Below the pieces are notes generated by a model. The model saw only the letters and a program-made list of their open reading frames with translations, did not search any database and was not told the DNA's origin. The translations under genes were made by a program, and so were the position numbers. Below, one piece after another: positions 9,484-20,526 of a stretch of 64,000 nt of DNA. How positions within the stretch are numbered: position 1 is the first letter of the stretch; each line of letters begins with the position of its first letter. The stretch comes from Alkaliflexus imshenetskii DSM 15055 (lineage in GTDB: Bacteria > Bacteroidota > Bacteroidia > Bacteroidales > Marinilabiliaceae): assembly GCF_000517065.1 (NCBI RefSeq), contig NZ_KI912105.1, forward strand, positions 1,472,405 to 1,536,404, written 5' to 3'.

Positions 9484-10734
9484 ATGGAGTTAAAAAGAGT
9501 AGTTGTAACGGGACTGGGTGCCATTACCCCAATCGGTAATTCCATCGAAGAGTATTGGAACAGCCTTGTAAACGGAGTGAGCGGCGCAGGGCCCATTACT
9601 CGATTTGACACCACCAATTTCAAAACTAAATTTGCTTGCGAGGTAAAGGGTTTTAATCCTACAGATTATTTCGATCGTAAAGAGGTCAAAAAATTGGATT
9701 TGTTTGCTCAGTACGCTTTAGTAGCGGCTGAGCAAGCAGTTCAGAATTCTGGCCTTGACGTCGAAAATCTGGATCCCGACAGCGCCGGAGTTATCTGGGG
9801 TGCCGGAATCGGAGGTATTATCACCTTTCTTGAAGAAGCACGTGGCTTCGTAGAAAGTAATGGCGTACCGCGCTTTAGTCCGTTCTTCATTCCTAAAATG
9901 ATCTCCGACATCGCGGCCGGACACATTTCTATGAAATACAATTTCCGTGGCCCAAACTACGGAACTGTATCAGCTTGTGCATCTTCCACTCATGCGATTG
10001 CTGATGCCTTTAACCTGATCCGGTTAGGCAAGGCAAAAGTGTTTATCACCGGAGGTTCTGAAGCTGCCATTAATGAAGCTGGCGTTGGTGGATTTAATGC
10101 GCTGCAGGCCCTGTCAACGCGTAATGACGATCCCGAAACGGCTTCGCGTCCGTTTGATAAAGACCGGGATGGTTTCGTAATTGGCGAAGGTGCCGGTGCG
10201 CTCATTCTCGAAGAGTATGAACACGCCATTAACAGAGGTGCCACTATTTACTGTGAAGTTTCTGGTGCCGGAATGACCGCTGATGCATACCACCTTACCG
10301 CGCCACACCCCGATGGGTTAGGCGCTCGTAAAGTTATGGAAAGTGCATTGAGCGACGGTAACGTAGCTCTGGACGAGGTTGATTATATCAATGTTCACGG
10401 AACTGCTACCCCGCTAGGCGACATTGCGGAAACTAAAGCTATCAAAGAAGTTTTTGGCGACCACGCTTTTAAGCTCAATATAAGCTCTACAAAATCAATG
10501 ACCGGCCACCTTCTGGGAGCCGCTGGTGCTGTAGAATCTATTGCAGCTATCCTCGCAATAAAATATGGTATTGTGCCGCCCACGATCAACCATTTTACCG
10601 ACGATGATGAAATTGACAACAAACTCAATTTCACCTTTAACAAGGCACAGCATCGTCGCGTGCGCGTAGCATTATCAAACACCTTTGGATTTGGTGGTCA
10701 CAACGCATCCGTGGCCTTTAAAGCTATTGAATAA
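9484..10734 (+). CDS. fabF: 3-oxoacyl-[acyl-carrier-protein] synthase II
   Basis: Condensing enzyme that elongates acyl-ACP with malonyl-ACP in the cytosol. 416 residues, full length. The nucleophilic cysteine is Cys165 in VSACASSTHAI. The two catalytic histidines lie in NVHGTATPLGD and KSMTGHLLGAAGA, and the C-terminal NTFGFGGHNAS motif is present. It is directly downstream of acpP and only 4 bp upstream of the likely rnc start, so the three are probably co-transcribed. Confidence 0.98.
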   Translation: MELKRVVVTGLGAITPIGNSIEEYWNSLVNGVSGAGPITRFDTTNFKTKFACEVKGFNPTDYFDRKEVKKLDLFAQYALVAAEQAVQNSGLDVENLDPDSAGVIWGAGIGGIITFLEEARGFVESNGVPRFSPFFIPKMISDIAAGHISMKYNFRGPNYGTVSACASSTHAIADAFNLIRLGKAKVFITGGSEAAINEAGVGGFNALQALSTRNDDPETASRPFDKDRDGFVIGEGAGALILEEYEHAINRGATIYCEVSGAGMTADAYHLTAPHPDGLGARKVMESALSDGNVALDEVDYINVHGTATPLGDIAETKAIKEVFGDHAFKLNISSTKSMTGHLLGAAGAVESIAAILAIKYGIVPPTINHFTDDDEIDNKLNFTFNKAQHRRVRVALSNTFGFGGHNASVAFKAIE

Positions 10735-10738
10735 CATT

Positions 10739-11488
10739 GTGTTGAAGAGCATATTAATATCTTTAAAACTTCTTGTCCGTAAGGACAGGAAGTTTTATTG
10801 TTTAATCAAAAAGATTACCGGAATCACTCCGGTAAATGCCCATTATTACCATCTGGCATTTCTGCATAAATCCCTCATGCGTAAAGATGAGCAAGGCGCG
10901 CCACTTAACAATGAGCGACTCGAATATCTGGGAGATGCCGTATTGAGTGCAGTAGTGGCACATGAACTTTTCCTCAGATTTCCGGAGAAGGATGAAGGTG
11001 CGCTCACCAAAATGCGCTCCCGCATTGTGAACCGCCACAACATGAACCAGCTGGCTCTAAAAATGGGGCTAAATCAATTAATTCGCACCCAACCACTGGC
11101 TGATATGGCGCAAACCCATATCCCCGGCGATGCGCTTGAGGCTCTGATTGGTGCTATCTATCTCGATCGGGGTTACAAACAGACCTACCGGTTCATTCTC
11201 AAAAAAATCATCAACAAACAACCCAACCTCATCTCTTTTGTCGAAAATGATACCAACTTCAAATCGCTGCTCATTGAGTGGGGACAAAAAAACAAGTGCA
11301 ATATCCATTTTGTGACCGAAGAATACCCAAGTCAACTCGCCAACGAAATGATTTTTGTGGCACAGGCATTTATAAACAATAAAATGCTGGGAGAAGGCGA
11401 AGGCTCCTCCAAAAAAGAAGCTCAGCAAAATGCAGCGTGCAAAGCTCTAAGCAATGTCTCCGAAATTCGGGAACTGTCTCTAAACTAA
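10739..11488 (+). CDS. rnc: Ribonuclease III (GTG start)
   Basis: Endoribonuclease that cuts double-stranded RNA, acting in rRNA processing and mRNA turnover. The catalytic signature NNERLEYLGDAVL and downstream acidic residues (GDALEALIGAIYLDRG) mark the RNase III domain. A double-stranded RNA-binding domain occupies the C-terminal third, ending in GEGEGSSKKEAQQNAA. There is no ATG between the fabF stop and the conserved domain. GTG 10739, 4 bp after fabF, gives 249 residues and keeps the conserved RKDRKFY stretch. A further in-frame ATG at 10685 lies inside fabF and is unlikely. The first codons overlap a strong hairpin (10764-10797). Confidence 0.93.
   Translation: MLKSILISLKLLVRKDRKFYCLIKKITGITPVNAHYYHLAFLHKSLMRKDEQGAPLNNERLEYLGDAVLSAVVAHELFLRFPEKDEGALTKMRSRIVNRHNMNQLALKMGLNQLIRTQPLADMAQTHIPGDALEALIGAIYLDRGYKQTYRFILKKIINKQPNLISFVENDTNFKSLLIEWGQKNKCNIHFVTEEYPSQLANEMIFVAQAFINNKMLGEGEGSSKKEAQQNAACKALSNVSEIRELSLN
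10764..10797 (+). promoter_or_regulatory. 15-bp GNRA-capped hairpin within the start of rnc
   Basis: Bases 10764-10778 pair with 10783-10797 through 15 base pairs including one G-U, closed by the tetraloop GTAA. The stem core reads CTTCTTGTCC/GGACAGGAAG, and the right arm ends in TTTTA. It lies in codons 9-20 of rnc, just after fabF. It could be an attenuator, a weak terminator for acpP-fabF, or a self-cleavage site for RNase III. The fold is read from the sequence; the role is inferred. Confidence 0.6.
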
Positions 11489-11877
11489 CTGGCTCCTCTT
11501 TTTCATCCTCCGGAAAGTAATTGCTATAATAACCCTTAGATTAAGGCTGATAAAGTTGCGTGCACATTGCAAACGTACCTGAAATAAAATTCTTCGTAAG
11601 AACCCTGTCTTTATGAGTGTCAAATTTGGAAATCAGCAATGTGATAACTATTTTAACTCTCGATTTTAAAAAACAATACCCCAAATCCTTTAAACTTATT
11701 ATAACTTTTTGATGTTTTGTTACTTACAGAATCACAATGCGAATTTTATTACCTATGCAGTTTTACAGGCTTCTACCTTCACTTCACGCCCGTCTGAATC
11801 TCCTGATTATCAATCCAGTGTAGTTAATTAATGTTAAACAGGCTGATTATTCTCCCCAAGCAACTAATTTTGCCTTT
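11489..11877. other. 389-bp intergenic region upstream of the two-component pair
   Basis: No convincing gene was found on either strand. It contains a TAATTTTG -7 box at 11865-11872, immediately before the kinase ATG, and otherwise A/T-rich sequence. No clear terminator for rnc was recognised. Confidence 0.45.
11865..11872 (+). promoter_or_regulatory. -7 box (TAATTTTG) at the kinase start
   Basis: Exact TAnnTTTG match only 5 bp before ATG 11878. If used, it would give a leaderless or nearly leaderless transcript. No matching -33 TTG is seen. Confidence 0.3.
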
Positions 11878-13479
11878 ATGAGCAGAAGGTTTATTCAAAT
11901 CCTTATTATAATTATTACGATAACGCTGGTTGGGCTTATTTATATCCAGACCTTATGGATTAAGAACGCAAACCAGATAAAGGAAGACCACTTTGATCAG
12001 TTGGTGCGACAAGCCATGGATCATGTGGTGTATCGTCTTGAAATGAACGAGACGTCGATGCTGAGAGCACAACTCGACTTAAACCCAATCATCAATTTAC
12101 CCCCACAGTTAAGAAAAGAGAACAAATACTTTTCTGGTACAAATCAGGCCATGTTCGATGAAAATCTGCTTCAATATGGCATTACCCTCGATTTTTCCAT
12201 ACAGGGCGCACATTTAAACACTCGTCTGCTCACATATAGCAACGACTCGCTGATATATAGCAATCAGGAGCGCGCACCCATGATCTCCAATCATCCCGAC
12301 AAATCAGATCCTTTGTCACATGCGCTTAACAATACTTACAACCAACTGCGCACCAAATTTGACGAGCAAAGAGCGCGCTTGTTAAAAGACATATTCATCA
12401 GCGACAAACCCATACAGGAGCGCGTATCAAGAGAGATGCTCGACGTATCACTTGTACAGGCATTTATCGAAAGAGGCATAAATGTTCCTTTTGAGTTCGG
12501 AATTTTTGATTCTCGGGGAAATCTGGTTACCTCCACATCAAAATTTGATCGCGATGAGGCCACTACAATGTACCAAAAACATCTTTTTCCCAACGATTTA
12601 CACCCAAAGGCCAACCACATGCTTGTTTATTTCCCAAAAAGACCTAATTTTATAATGGATTCTATGGGAATGGTGTTGCCGACAGTTATTTTCACCCTTG
12701 TAATGATTCTTGCATCAATCCTTACCTTGGTGATTATAGTAAAACAAAAAAGACTCGATGAAATAAAAAATGATTTCATCAACAACATGACCCATGAGTT
12801 CAAAACACCAATATCTACAATCTCTCTTGCCTCACAAATGCTGAAAGACAGCGCGGTAACCAAAACACCCTCTACACTGCAGCATATATCAGGAGTGATT
12901 CAGGATGAGAGCAAACGTTTGAGTTTTCAGGTTGAAAAAGTTCTGCAAATGGCTATCTTTGAAAAAGGGCAGGCAGGGCTGAAACTCAAAAAGACAAATA
13001 TCAACGATTTGGTGCATGGAGTGGTTAACACGTTCCGCTTAAAAGTGGAAACACAAAACGGAAAAATCGTTGAAAAATTAGAGGCGAAAAACCCATTCGC
13101 CCATGTGGACGAAGTGCATTTTACAAATGTTATATTTAACCTGTTGGACAATGCCTTGAAATACCGTAGAGGCACGCCTGTTTTTCATGTGAAAACCTGG
13201 AACCGACCAACTGGAATCGTTATCAACATACAAGACAATGGTCTTGGCATATCAAAAGATAACCTAAAGCGTATATTCGAAAAGTTTTACAGAGTGCCCA
13301 CCGGAAATGTACACAATGTAAAAGGTTTTGGACTTGGTTTGGCCTATGTGAAAAAAATTGTGGAAGACCACGGGGCTCAAATCAAAGTAGAAAGTGAACT
13401 CAATGTTGGAACAAAGTTTGAAATATTTTTACCCCTTAAAAGCGATAAGGAATGGAAAAAGAATATAAAATTCTCCTGA
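11878..13479 (+). CDS. rprX: Sensor histidine kinase (RprX-like)
   Basis: Membrane sensor kinase of 533 residues. Transmembrane helices lie at about 7-27 and 258-284 and flank a ~230-residue periplasmic sensor region. The dimerisation/phosphoacceptor box NNMTHEFKTPI carries His306. The ATPase domain follows with N-box NLLDNALKY, G1 box DNGLGI and G2 box GFGLGLAYV. The gene overlaps the response regulator by 28 bp, so translation is probably coupled. Similarity in layout to the Bacteroides RprX/RprY pair is the basis for the symbol; the signal sensed is unknown. Confidence 0.88.
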   Translation: MSRRFIQILIIIITITLVGLIYIQTLWIKNANQIKEDHFDQLVRQAMDHVVYRLEMNETSMLRAQLDLNPIINLPPQLRKENKYFSGTNQAMFDENLLQYGITLDFSIQGAHLNTRLLTYSNDSLIYSNQERAPMISNHPDKSDPLSHALNNTYNQLRTKFDEQRARLLKDIFISDKPIQERVSREMLDVSLVQAFIERGINVPFEFGIFDSRGNLVTSTSKFDRDEATTMYQKHLFPNDLHPKANHMLVYFPKRPNFIMDSMGMVLPTVIFTLVMILASILTLVIIVKQKRLDEIKNDFINNMTHEFKTPISTISLASQMLKDSAVTKTPSTLQHISGVIQDESKRLSFQVEKVLQMAIFEKGQAGLKLKKTNINDLVHGVVNTFRLKVETQNGKIVEKLEAKNPFAHVDEVHFTNVIFNLLDNALKYRRGTPVFHVKTWNRPTGIVINIQDNGLGISKDNLKRIFEKFYRVPTGNVHNVKGFGLGLAYVKKIVEDHGAQIKVESELNVGTKFEIFLPLKSDKEWKKNIKFS

Positions 13480-14135
13480 CCGAAGATGATGAAAACCTGG
13501 GCATGTTGCTCAGAGAATACTTGGTAGCCAAAGGATACGACACCGACCTGATGCCCGACGGCGAAGCCGGATACGAAGCTTTCATGAGCAAAAAATACGA
13601 CGTTTGTATTTTTGATGTGATGATGCCTAAGAAAGATGGTTTCACACTTGCCAGGGAAATCCGGATGGTTAATACCGAAGTGCCCATTATTTTCCTGACC
13701 GCCAAATCCATGAAAGAAGATATTTTCCAGGGATTTAAAATTGGCGCCGACGACTACCTCACAAAACCTTTCAGTATGGAGGAGTTGTTGTTTCGCATCG
13801 AGGCCATTCTTCGACGTACCAAAGGCACTCTGGCTAGTCAGGATGTTTTCCAGATTGGAAAATATAAATTTGACACGCAAAAACAACAACTCATTGATGG
13901 CGATAAAATTGTAAAACTCACCACCAAAGAATCTGAACTGCTCAAACTGCTTTGTAATAATGCCAACAAAGTACTAGAGCGTAATTTTGCGCTAAAAACC
14001 ATCTGGGTGGACGACAATTACTTTAATGCCCGCAGCATGGACGTTTACATCACCAAGCTTCGTAAACATCTAAAAGATGAGCCTTCTGTTGAAATTCTTA
14101 ACGTTCACGGAAAAGGCTACAAGTTGGTGATGTAG
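13452..14135 (+). CDS. rprY: OmpR-family response regulator (RprY-like)
   Basis: DNA-binding response regulator of 227 residues paired with the upstream kinase. The receiver domain has the acidic pocket TEDDEN, phosphoacceptor Asp55 (CIFDVMMPKKDG) and the conserved Lys in DYLTKPF. The winged-helix output domain occupies about 130-227 (TTKESELLKLLCNNANKVLER ... RSMDVYITKLRKHL). Its ATG lies 28 bp inside the kinase gene. Two terminator-like hairpins follow. The targets are not known from this sequence. Confidence 0.92.
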   Translation: MEKEYKILLTEDDENLGMLLREYLVAKGYDTDLMPDGEAGYEAFMSKKYDVCIFDVMMPKKDGFTLAREIRMVNTEVPIIFLTAKSMKEDIFQGFKIGADDYLTKPFSMEELLFRIEAILRRTKGTLASQDVFQIGKYKFDTQKQQLIDGDKIVKLTTKESELLKLLCNNANKVLERNFALKTIWVDDNYFNARSMDVYITKLRKHLKDEPSVEILNVHGKGYKLVM

Positions 14136-14165
14136 AAATACAGACTACCAGTTGTTTTTCAATAG

Positions 14166-14193
14166 CCGGATGTATCGGTTTTTTTACATCCGG
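14166..14193 (+). terminator. Hairpin after rprY
   Basis: CCGGATGTA (14166-14174) pairs with TACATCCGG (14185-14193), with a T-rich loop. It is 30 bp after the rprY stop and is a likely first terminator. Confidence 0.55.
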
Positions 14194-14273
14194 TGAATTT
14201 GTTTTGCAGTAATTTACGCCTTCATATCAATAATCATCTGGGATTTTGTAAGCAAATCCCATTCACAGGCATA

Positions 14274-14303
14274 AAAAAAGCTTCTCTTTCGGGAAGCTTT
14301 TTT
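14274..14303 (-). terminator. Bidirectional terminator between rprY and lepA
   Basis: A6-GCTTC pairs with GAAGC-T6, extended by a G-U and a C-G pair around the loop TTTC. The A and T tracts on the two sides make it a good intrinsic terminator for the convergent genes, lepA on the minus strand and rprY on the plus strand. Confidence 0.8.
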
Positions 14304-14334
14304 GCATTTATATCGTCGGCCGGATGCGTTAGAT

Positions 14335-16122
14335 TTAATCCAACTTCAACACTGCAAGGAAGGCTTTTTGCGGCACTTCCACGTTACCAACCTGTTTCAT
14401 CCGCTTCTTACCTTTCTTCTGCTTTTCGAGCAGTTTACGCTTACGCGAGATGTCACCACCATAACATTTTGCTGTTACATCTTTTCGAAGCGCTTTAACC
14501 GTTTCGCGGGATATCACTTTTGAACCAATTGCAGCCTGAATAGCCACATCAAACTGCTGACGTGGAATAAGCTCCTTTAACTTCTCACACATACGCTTAC
14601 CCATGCTATAGGCATTGTCAAAATGGGTAAGAGTTGATAGGGCATCCACGCTTTCGCCATTTAAAAGAATATCCAGTTTCACCAGCTTTGAGAGGCGATA
14701 ACCAGTGGTATGATAATCAAAAGAGGCATATCCCTTTGAGATGCTCTTCAACTTGTCATAGAAATCAAATACAATCTCGGCCAGAGGCATATCAAAAACA
14801 AGCTCAACCCTGTCGGTGGTGAGATAATGCTGCTTTACCAATTCGCCTCGCTTGTTTAAGCAAAGCGTCATGATGTTTCCAATATAATCGGAATGGGAAA
14901 TAATCTGGGCGCTGATATATGGCTCTTCAACATAATCGAGGATACCTGCATCGGGAAGACCTGAGGGGTTATGCACTTCGATTAACTCACCTTTTTTGGT
15001 ATAAGCAAGGTATGGCACGTTGGGAACCGTGGTAATCACATCCATATCAAACTCGCGATCCAGTCGCTCCTGAACAATTTCCATGTGCAGAAGACCCAAA
15101 AAGCCGCAACGGAAACCAAAACCCAACGCAGCAGATGATTCGGGCAAGAATGTGAGTGAGGCATCATTTAACTGAAGTTTTTCAATTGAGCTGCGCAAAT
15201 CTTCATAATCTTCGGAATCGATTGGATACACGCCGGCAAACACCATTGGCTTTACCTCTTCAAAACCAGAGATAGCCTTGGCACAAGCACGTTTAACATG
15301 GGTAATGGTGTCACCCACCTTTACCTCTTTACTGGTTTTAATTCCTGATATAATATATCCAACATCGCCTGTTTTGAGAACATCACGCGGAACAAGTCCG
15401 AGGCCAAGAACGCCAACTTCATCGGCATAATACTCCTTGGCTGTATTCACAAACTTTACATGATCACCTTTTCGTATTTCGCCATTCACCACTTTAAAAT
15501 AGGCTATGATGCCTCGAAATGAGTTGAATACCGAATCAAAAATCAATCCTTGCAGGGGGCCTTCGGGATCTCCAACCGGAGGAGGCACTTCCTCAATAAT
15601 TTTCTGCAGAATTAAATCAACCCCTAACCCGGTTTTACCGCTTGCTCGAATAATATCCGAGCGATCGCATCCTATTAAATCGATGATTTGGTCTTCAACC
15701 TCCTCGGGCATGGCATTTGGCATGTCCATTTTATTAAGCACAGGAATGATGTGGAGATCGTGATCTACAGCCTGATAAAGGTTGCTGATGGTTTGCGCTT
15801 GTATGCCTTGCGTGGCATCCACAATAAGCAGTGCTCCTTCACATGCCGCAATTGAACGCGATACTTCATAGGCAAAATCTACGTGTCCCGGAGTATCAAT
15901 CAGATTAAGCGTATAATTCTCTCCGTTATAAACATATTGCATCTGGATGGCCTTACTCTTGATGGTAATGCCACGCTCCCGCTCCAAATCCATGCTATCA
16001 AGGGTTTGTTCAAGCAAATCCTTGTCAGCTACCGTGTTGGTGATCTGCAAAAGTCGATCTGCCAAAGTACTTTTCCCATGATCGATATGGGCTATAATGC
16101 AAAAATTTCGGATGTTCTTCAT
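14335..16122 (-). CDS. lepA: Elongation factor 4 (LepA, ribosomal back-translocase GTPase)
   Basis: Translational GTPase of 595 residues. The N-terminal G domain has the P-loop [13 protein letters not shown], switch region [14 protein letters not shown] and NKMD motifs. EF-G-like domains II, III and V follow, and then the LepA-specific C-terminal domain ([28 protein letters not shown]...), which separates it from EF-G and TypA. Full length. It lies alone on the minus strand, with a TATATTTG -7 box 133 bp upstream. Confidence 0.98.
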   Translation of the reverse strand: MKNIRNFCIIAHIDHGKSTLADRLLQITNTVADKDLLEQTLDSMDLERERGITIKSKAIQMQYVYNGENYTLNLIDTPGHVDFAYEVSRSIAACEGALLIVDATQGIQAQTISNLYQAVDHDLHIIPVLNKMDMPNAMPEEVEDQIIDLIGCDRSDIIRASGKTGLGVDLILQKIIEEVPPPVGDPEGPLQGLIFDSVFNSFRGIIAYFKVVNGEIRKGDHVKFVNTAKEYYADEVGVLGLGLVPRDVLKTGDVGYIISGIKTSKEVKVGDTITHVKRACAKAISGFEEVKPMVFAGVYPIDSEDYEDLRSSIEKLQLNDASLTFLPESSAALGFGFRCGFLGLLHMEIVQERLDREFDMDVITTVPNVPYLAYTKKGELIEVHNPSGLPDAGILDYVEEPYISAQIISHSDYIGNIMTLCLNKRGELVKQHYLTTDRVELVFDMPLAEIVFDFYDKLKSISKGYASFDYHTTGYRLSKLVKLDILLNGESVDALSTLTHFDNAYSMGKRMCEKLKELIPRQQFDVAIQAAIGSKVISRETVKALRKDVTAKCYGGDISRKRKLLEKQKKGKKRMKQVGNVEVPQKAFLAVLKLD

Positions 16123-16254
16123 CTATATTCTTATTTCGCTACCTGATTAATATGACATACCAAATGCATCATCCGGCATGGTAGATAAATGTGCTGCTTA
16201 CTGCGTAACGTCTAACAACCGGTTACCGGTAAAACACTTGTTATTTCAATGTTG

Positions 16255-16262
16255 CAAATATA
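16255..16262 (-). promoter_or_regulatory. -7 box for lepA (TATATTTG on minus strand)
   Basis: The plus strand reads CAAATATA, so the minus strand gives an exact TAnnTTTG. It is 133 bp upstream of the lepA ATG, with no clear -33 element. Confidence 0.35.
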
Positions 16263-16381
16263 TTGAATTCCGACCAATTTTCTTTTTTTTCAAGGCATTA
16301 CCTGACAGTGTCACATGCTGGTTTGGTCGAAAAAGCATCAAAAACAGGAAAATGGAATACAATTCAGAAGCTGTATAAAAC

Positions 16382-16415
16382 AGAAAAGGGAACCGGATAT
16401 ACGGCTCCCTTTTCT
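16382..16415 (-). terminator. Terminator of groS-groL
   Basis: The two arms pair over 14 positions with one mismatch (GGGAACCG against CGGCTCCC at the core, extended by AGAAAA/TTTTCT), closing a 6-nt loop. On the minus strand the stem is followed by TTTTCTGTTTTAT. It starts 31 bp past the groL stop. Confidence 0.8.
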
Positions 16416-16445
16416 AATTGTATTCTTACGAACTTCGGAATCGGC

Positions 16446-18095
<1,650 letters not shown>

Positions 18096-18119
18096 TTAAA
18101 TTGGTTGTTCCGTGAAAAG

Positions 18120-18398
18120 TTAAGCGATATACAAAATGTCACTTTGTGAAATCAGTAGATAGTCATTACCATCAATATTCAACTCGGTACCGGCGTATTT
18201 GCCATACAATACCAGATCACCTGCTTTCACTTCCATGGTTTCATCCTTTTTAGCAGCACCTGTTAATACCACTTCACCTTTAAGTGGTTTTTCCTTTGCC
18301 GAATCGGGAATAATGATTCCGCTGGATGTTTTTTCCTCAGCTGCCTGTGGTTTAACCAAAACCTTACCGGCAAGAATTTTTCCTTTTAAAGTAGACAT
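18120..18398 (-). CDS. groS: Co-chaperonin GroES (Hsp10)
   Basis: 92-residue lid of the GroEL chamber. Typical features are the start KILAGKVLVKPQ, the mobile loop around AEEKTSSGIIIPDSAKEKP, and the closing GNDYLLISQSDILYI segment. It is first in the groS-groL operon. No CIRCE-type inverted repeat was found upstream, so regulation cannot be read from the sequence. Confidence 0.98.
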   Translation of the reverse strand: MSTLKGKILAGKVLVKPQAAEEKTSSGIIIPDSAKEKPLKGEVVLTGAAKKDETMEVKAGDLVLYGKYAGTELNIDGNDYLLISQSDILYIA

Positions 18399-18580
18399 TT
18401 CTGTTTATAATTTAAATCGTTAAACATTTTATATTTTCATGGCAACATCTATGTCAGAAAACGTGCCAAATGACTCAGACGGTTAAAAACTGAAAATAAC
18501 CTGTCATTTTAACACGCTATTGAAACCCGATTAACCATCAACAACCTAATAATCATGCGAACTACACTTGACAGACGGGC

Positions 18581-18612
18581 AAAAAAAAGAGTGTCAGTAA
18601 ACCTGACACTCT
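18581..18612 (-). terminator. Terminator of the sigma-54 activator-lptE-secG operon
   Basis: AGAGTGTCAG (18588-18597) pairs with CTGACACTCT (18603-18612) around a 5-nt loop. On the minus strand the stem is followed by eight T residues (18581-18588). It starts 24 bp beyond the secG stop. Confidence 0.88.
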
Positions 18613-18635
18613 GACATTTTTATAAGAGGTAAGTG

Positions 18636-18992
18636 CTATTCTTCCACTTCAATTTCGATGGCGCTGTCTTGAGCAGGCTCATCAGCAATGGGGAAACTAG
18701 GCATGTTCATAGCAGGAGGCAATATGTTCTGCATTTGCTCATCAATTACAGACTGACGCCCCATCTGCTCTTTTGGCAACACCATAACAGCCACAAATGA
18801 GAGTACCAGAAGCGCACCTGCTAAAGTCCAGGTAGCTTTCTCGAGGAAGTCTGTGGTTTTACGAACTCCCATAACCTGATTGGAGGAAGCAAAATTAGAT
18901 GCCAGGCCACCTCCTTTGGAATTCTGCACTAAAACGATTAATATTAATAATATACTGGCCAGAATCACCAAAACCGATACAAATGCGTACAT
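18636..18992 (-). CDS. secG: Preprotein translocase subunit SecG
   Basis: Small inner-membrane subunit of the SecYEG channel, 118 residues. Two hydrophobic helices (about 2-22 and 51-72) flank the conserved cytoplasmic loop VLVQNSKGGGLASNFASSNQVMGVRKTTDFLEK. The Ala/Pro/Glu-rich C-terminal tail (IADEPAQDSAIEIEVEE) is longer than in Proteobacteria. It is last in a tight operon, 13 bp after the 330-aa gene, and is followed by a strong terminator. Confidence 0.95.
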   Translation of the reverse strand: MYAFVSVLVILASILLILIVLVQNSKGGGLASNFASSNQVMGVRKTTDFLEKATWTLAGALLVLSFVAVMVLPKEQMGRQSVIDEQMQNILPPAMNMPSFPIADEPAQDSAIEIEVEE

Positions 18993-19005
18993 AATTTATT
19001 AATTA

Positions 19006-19998
19006 TTACTGATTATTAATTTGTTCTTCCAACTCTTTGATTCGACGTGCAAAGTAAGTGTTTTTTTCGGGATATTTCAAACGCAGGCGCTCGAATATAT
19101 CAATTGCCTTTAAAAAATGTTTTTGTCGGATATAAATATTCGCAAGCGTTTCGGTCATAAGATCTTCACTTTCCTGAAGACTTTTTGCTGAAATATCCTC
19201 CTGTTTGGAGATTGCAGTCTCATCATGCGAAACTTTTATGCGGGTGTTGATGCCTCGCTCCAGAAAATTATCAATCAATGCCATTTTCTTCTTCTGCTTA
19301 CCTTTAACCGGTACAACTGATTCATCGGTCTTAACCGCCGGCACCGGCTGATGGCGTAACACCGAAAGCCAGTCGGAAAATGAACGTGCCTCGTCCAGTC
19401 GCACTTCACCTGCATCCTTTAATGAATAAACCTGATGATCATTCAACTCATAATGCAACAAATCGGCACTGGGAAGCACTATGTTCTCATCAGTTTGCGG
19501 GAAAGCGTACTTTATTTCAGCCTCTTCTTCGTCCTCATCATCAGATATATACTTTGAAAAGTCTAGTTTCTCTCCGCTATCCGTTTCGAACACATCATCC
19601 ACATCAAAATAATCTGCGCCGGCAGCCGGTGGGTCAACATCATCGCTATCTGTAACAAAAACTTGCGGAGATAAATCCTGAACCTCAGAATTGGGCTCAA
19701 TAGTTTCCTGTGGGCTTTCGGGCTCCTGAATGACCACAGTTGCATCTGATTCTGATTGTTTAAACAATACAGGATTCAACAACTCATACAACTTGCTTCT
19801 ATCTGATATATGTGCCGCAGCAAGTTTCAACTCGTTGTTATAGCGAATGTGGTCGAGCAGATGCAGGTTTTTAATCCAAAGCATACGTCCGGCTTGAAAA
19901 AATGGGTACTCATCAAGCGTGACCCTTATCAAATCAAGGGTTTGCTCATTGAGTAGCTCTGGATGCCTGACGGCCTCGATGAATTGTTGCCTGTTCAT
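19006..19998 (-). CDS. Conserved Bacteroidetes protein of unknown function with C-terminal TPR-like helices
   Basis: 330 residues, no signal peptide, probably cytoplasmic. The N-terminal ~95 residues are predicted helical (RQQFIEAVRHPELLNEQTLDLIRVTLDEYPFFQAGRMLW in part). The centre is acidic and low in complexity (DVDPPAAGADYFDVDD; DDEDEEEAEI), probably disordered. The last ~55 residues resemble a tetratricopeptide unit (ETLANIYIRQKHFLKAIDIFERLRLKYPEKNTYF). It lies 3 bp after lptE and 13 bp before secG, which suggests a link to envelope biogenesis, but no function is assigned. Confidence 0.8.
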   Translation of the reverse strand: MNRQQFIEAVRHPELLNEQTLDLIRVTLDEYPFFQAGRMLWIKNLHLLDHIRYNNELKLAAAHISDRSKLYELLNPVLFKQSESDATVVIQEPESPQETIEPNSEVQDLSPQVFVTDSDDVDPPAAGADYFDVDDVFETDSGEKLDFSKYISDDEDEEEAEIKYAFPQTDENIVLPSADLLHYELNDHQVYSLKDAGEVRLDEARSFSDWLSVLRHQPVPAVKTDESVVPVKGKQKKKMALIDNFLERGINTRIKVSHDETAISKQEDISAKSLQESEDLMTETLANIYIRQKHFLKAIDIFERLRLKYPEKNTYFARRIKELEEQINNQ

Positions 19999-20001
19999 TT
20001 A

Positions 20002-20526
20002 TTACCAATCGGAAAATGCCCTGTTAAATATATTTTCTGTGAGCTGATCAACTATATCACGTACCAACTCTTCCTCAATAGCGGAGATGTTTCGGTCACT
20101 GGGAAAATCCTGATATGCTGAAAATGTGGACTCCCAATTTGCTCTGGGATCCTTGAAATTTCTGAAACGTACCCTAACCGTGATGGTTAGCCGCGTTTCG
20201 GCAGAAATGGCATTGGCCTGAATGGCCATTGGGCGAATGTCATAGCCTGTTATTTCGCCGGAAAAATCAACGTCACCTTGATTGTCATTGATATTTAGAC
20301 GCGACTCACTGGTTATTCTTCGCTTCAAACTCTCAGTGAAATTCTGACTTAGAAGGGGGTTTACCAGAGGTGCACGGTTGTCGAAAAACTGAACGGAGGC
20401 AGTGCGCACATTTTCAGGAACGGAGGAGCCTCTCATGGTGACCCTTACCGAGCAGGATGTGGACAACACAATCAGAACCAACAGCAGCATCGGCCTGAAT
20501 GTAAAAAAAGCATTTATTCTATCCAT
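20002..20526 (-). CDS. lptE: LptE-like LPS assembly lipoprotein
   Basis: Predicted outer-membrane lipoprotein of 174 residues that would partner LptD in inserting LPS. A signal peptide ends in the lipobox LSTSC with the lipidated Cys25. After it comes the short beta-rich domain of the LptE family (VRTASVQFFDNRAPLVNPLLSQNFTE...). ATG 20526 gives a proper signal peptide. The longer frame to 20631 adds 35 residues that only read through the upstream gene. It overlaps the sigma-54 activator by 8 bp. The assignment rests on the lipobox, pattern and context. Confidence 0.85.
   Translation of the reverse strand: MDRINAFFTFRPMLLLVLIVLSTSCSVRVTMRGSSVPENVRTASVQFFDNRAPLVNPLLSQNFTESLKRRITSESRLNINDNQGDVDFSGEITGYDIRPMAIQANAISAETRLTITVRVRFRNFKDPRANWESTFSAYQDFPSDRNISAIEEELVRDIVDQLTENIFNRAFSDW

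Larger units (their letters stand above)
16123..16445. other. 323-bp region between groL and lepA
   Basis: Contains the groL terminator (16382-16415) and a possible lepA promoter (16255-16262). No gene is supported here. Confidence 0.5.

Noticed and set aside
13377-13889. Minus-strand 170-aa frame across the kinase/regulator junction
   Set aside because: Overlaps two firm genes; rich in Phe and His with no motif.
14240-14260. GGGATTTTG/CAAATCCC inverted repeat after rprY
   Set aside because: Short imperfect stem between two better terminators; no separate role supported.
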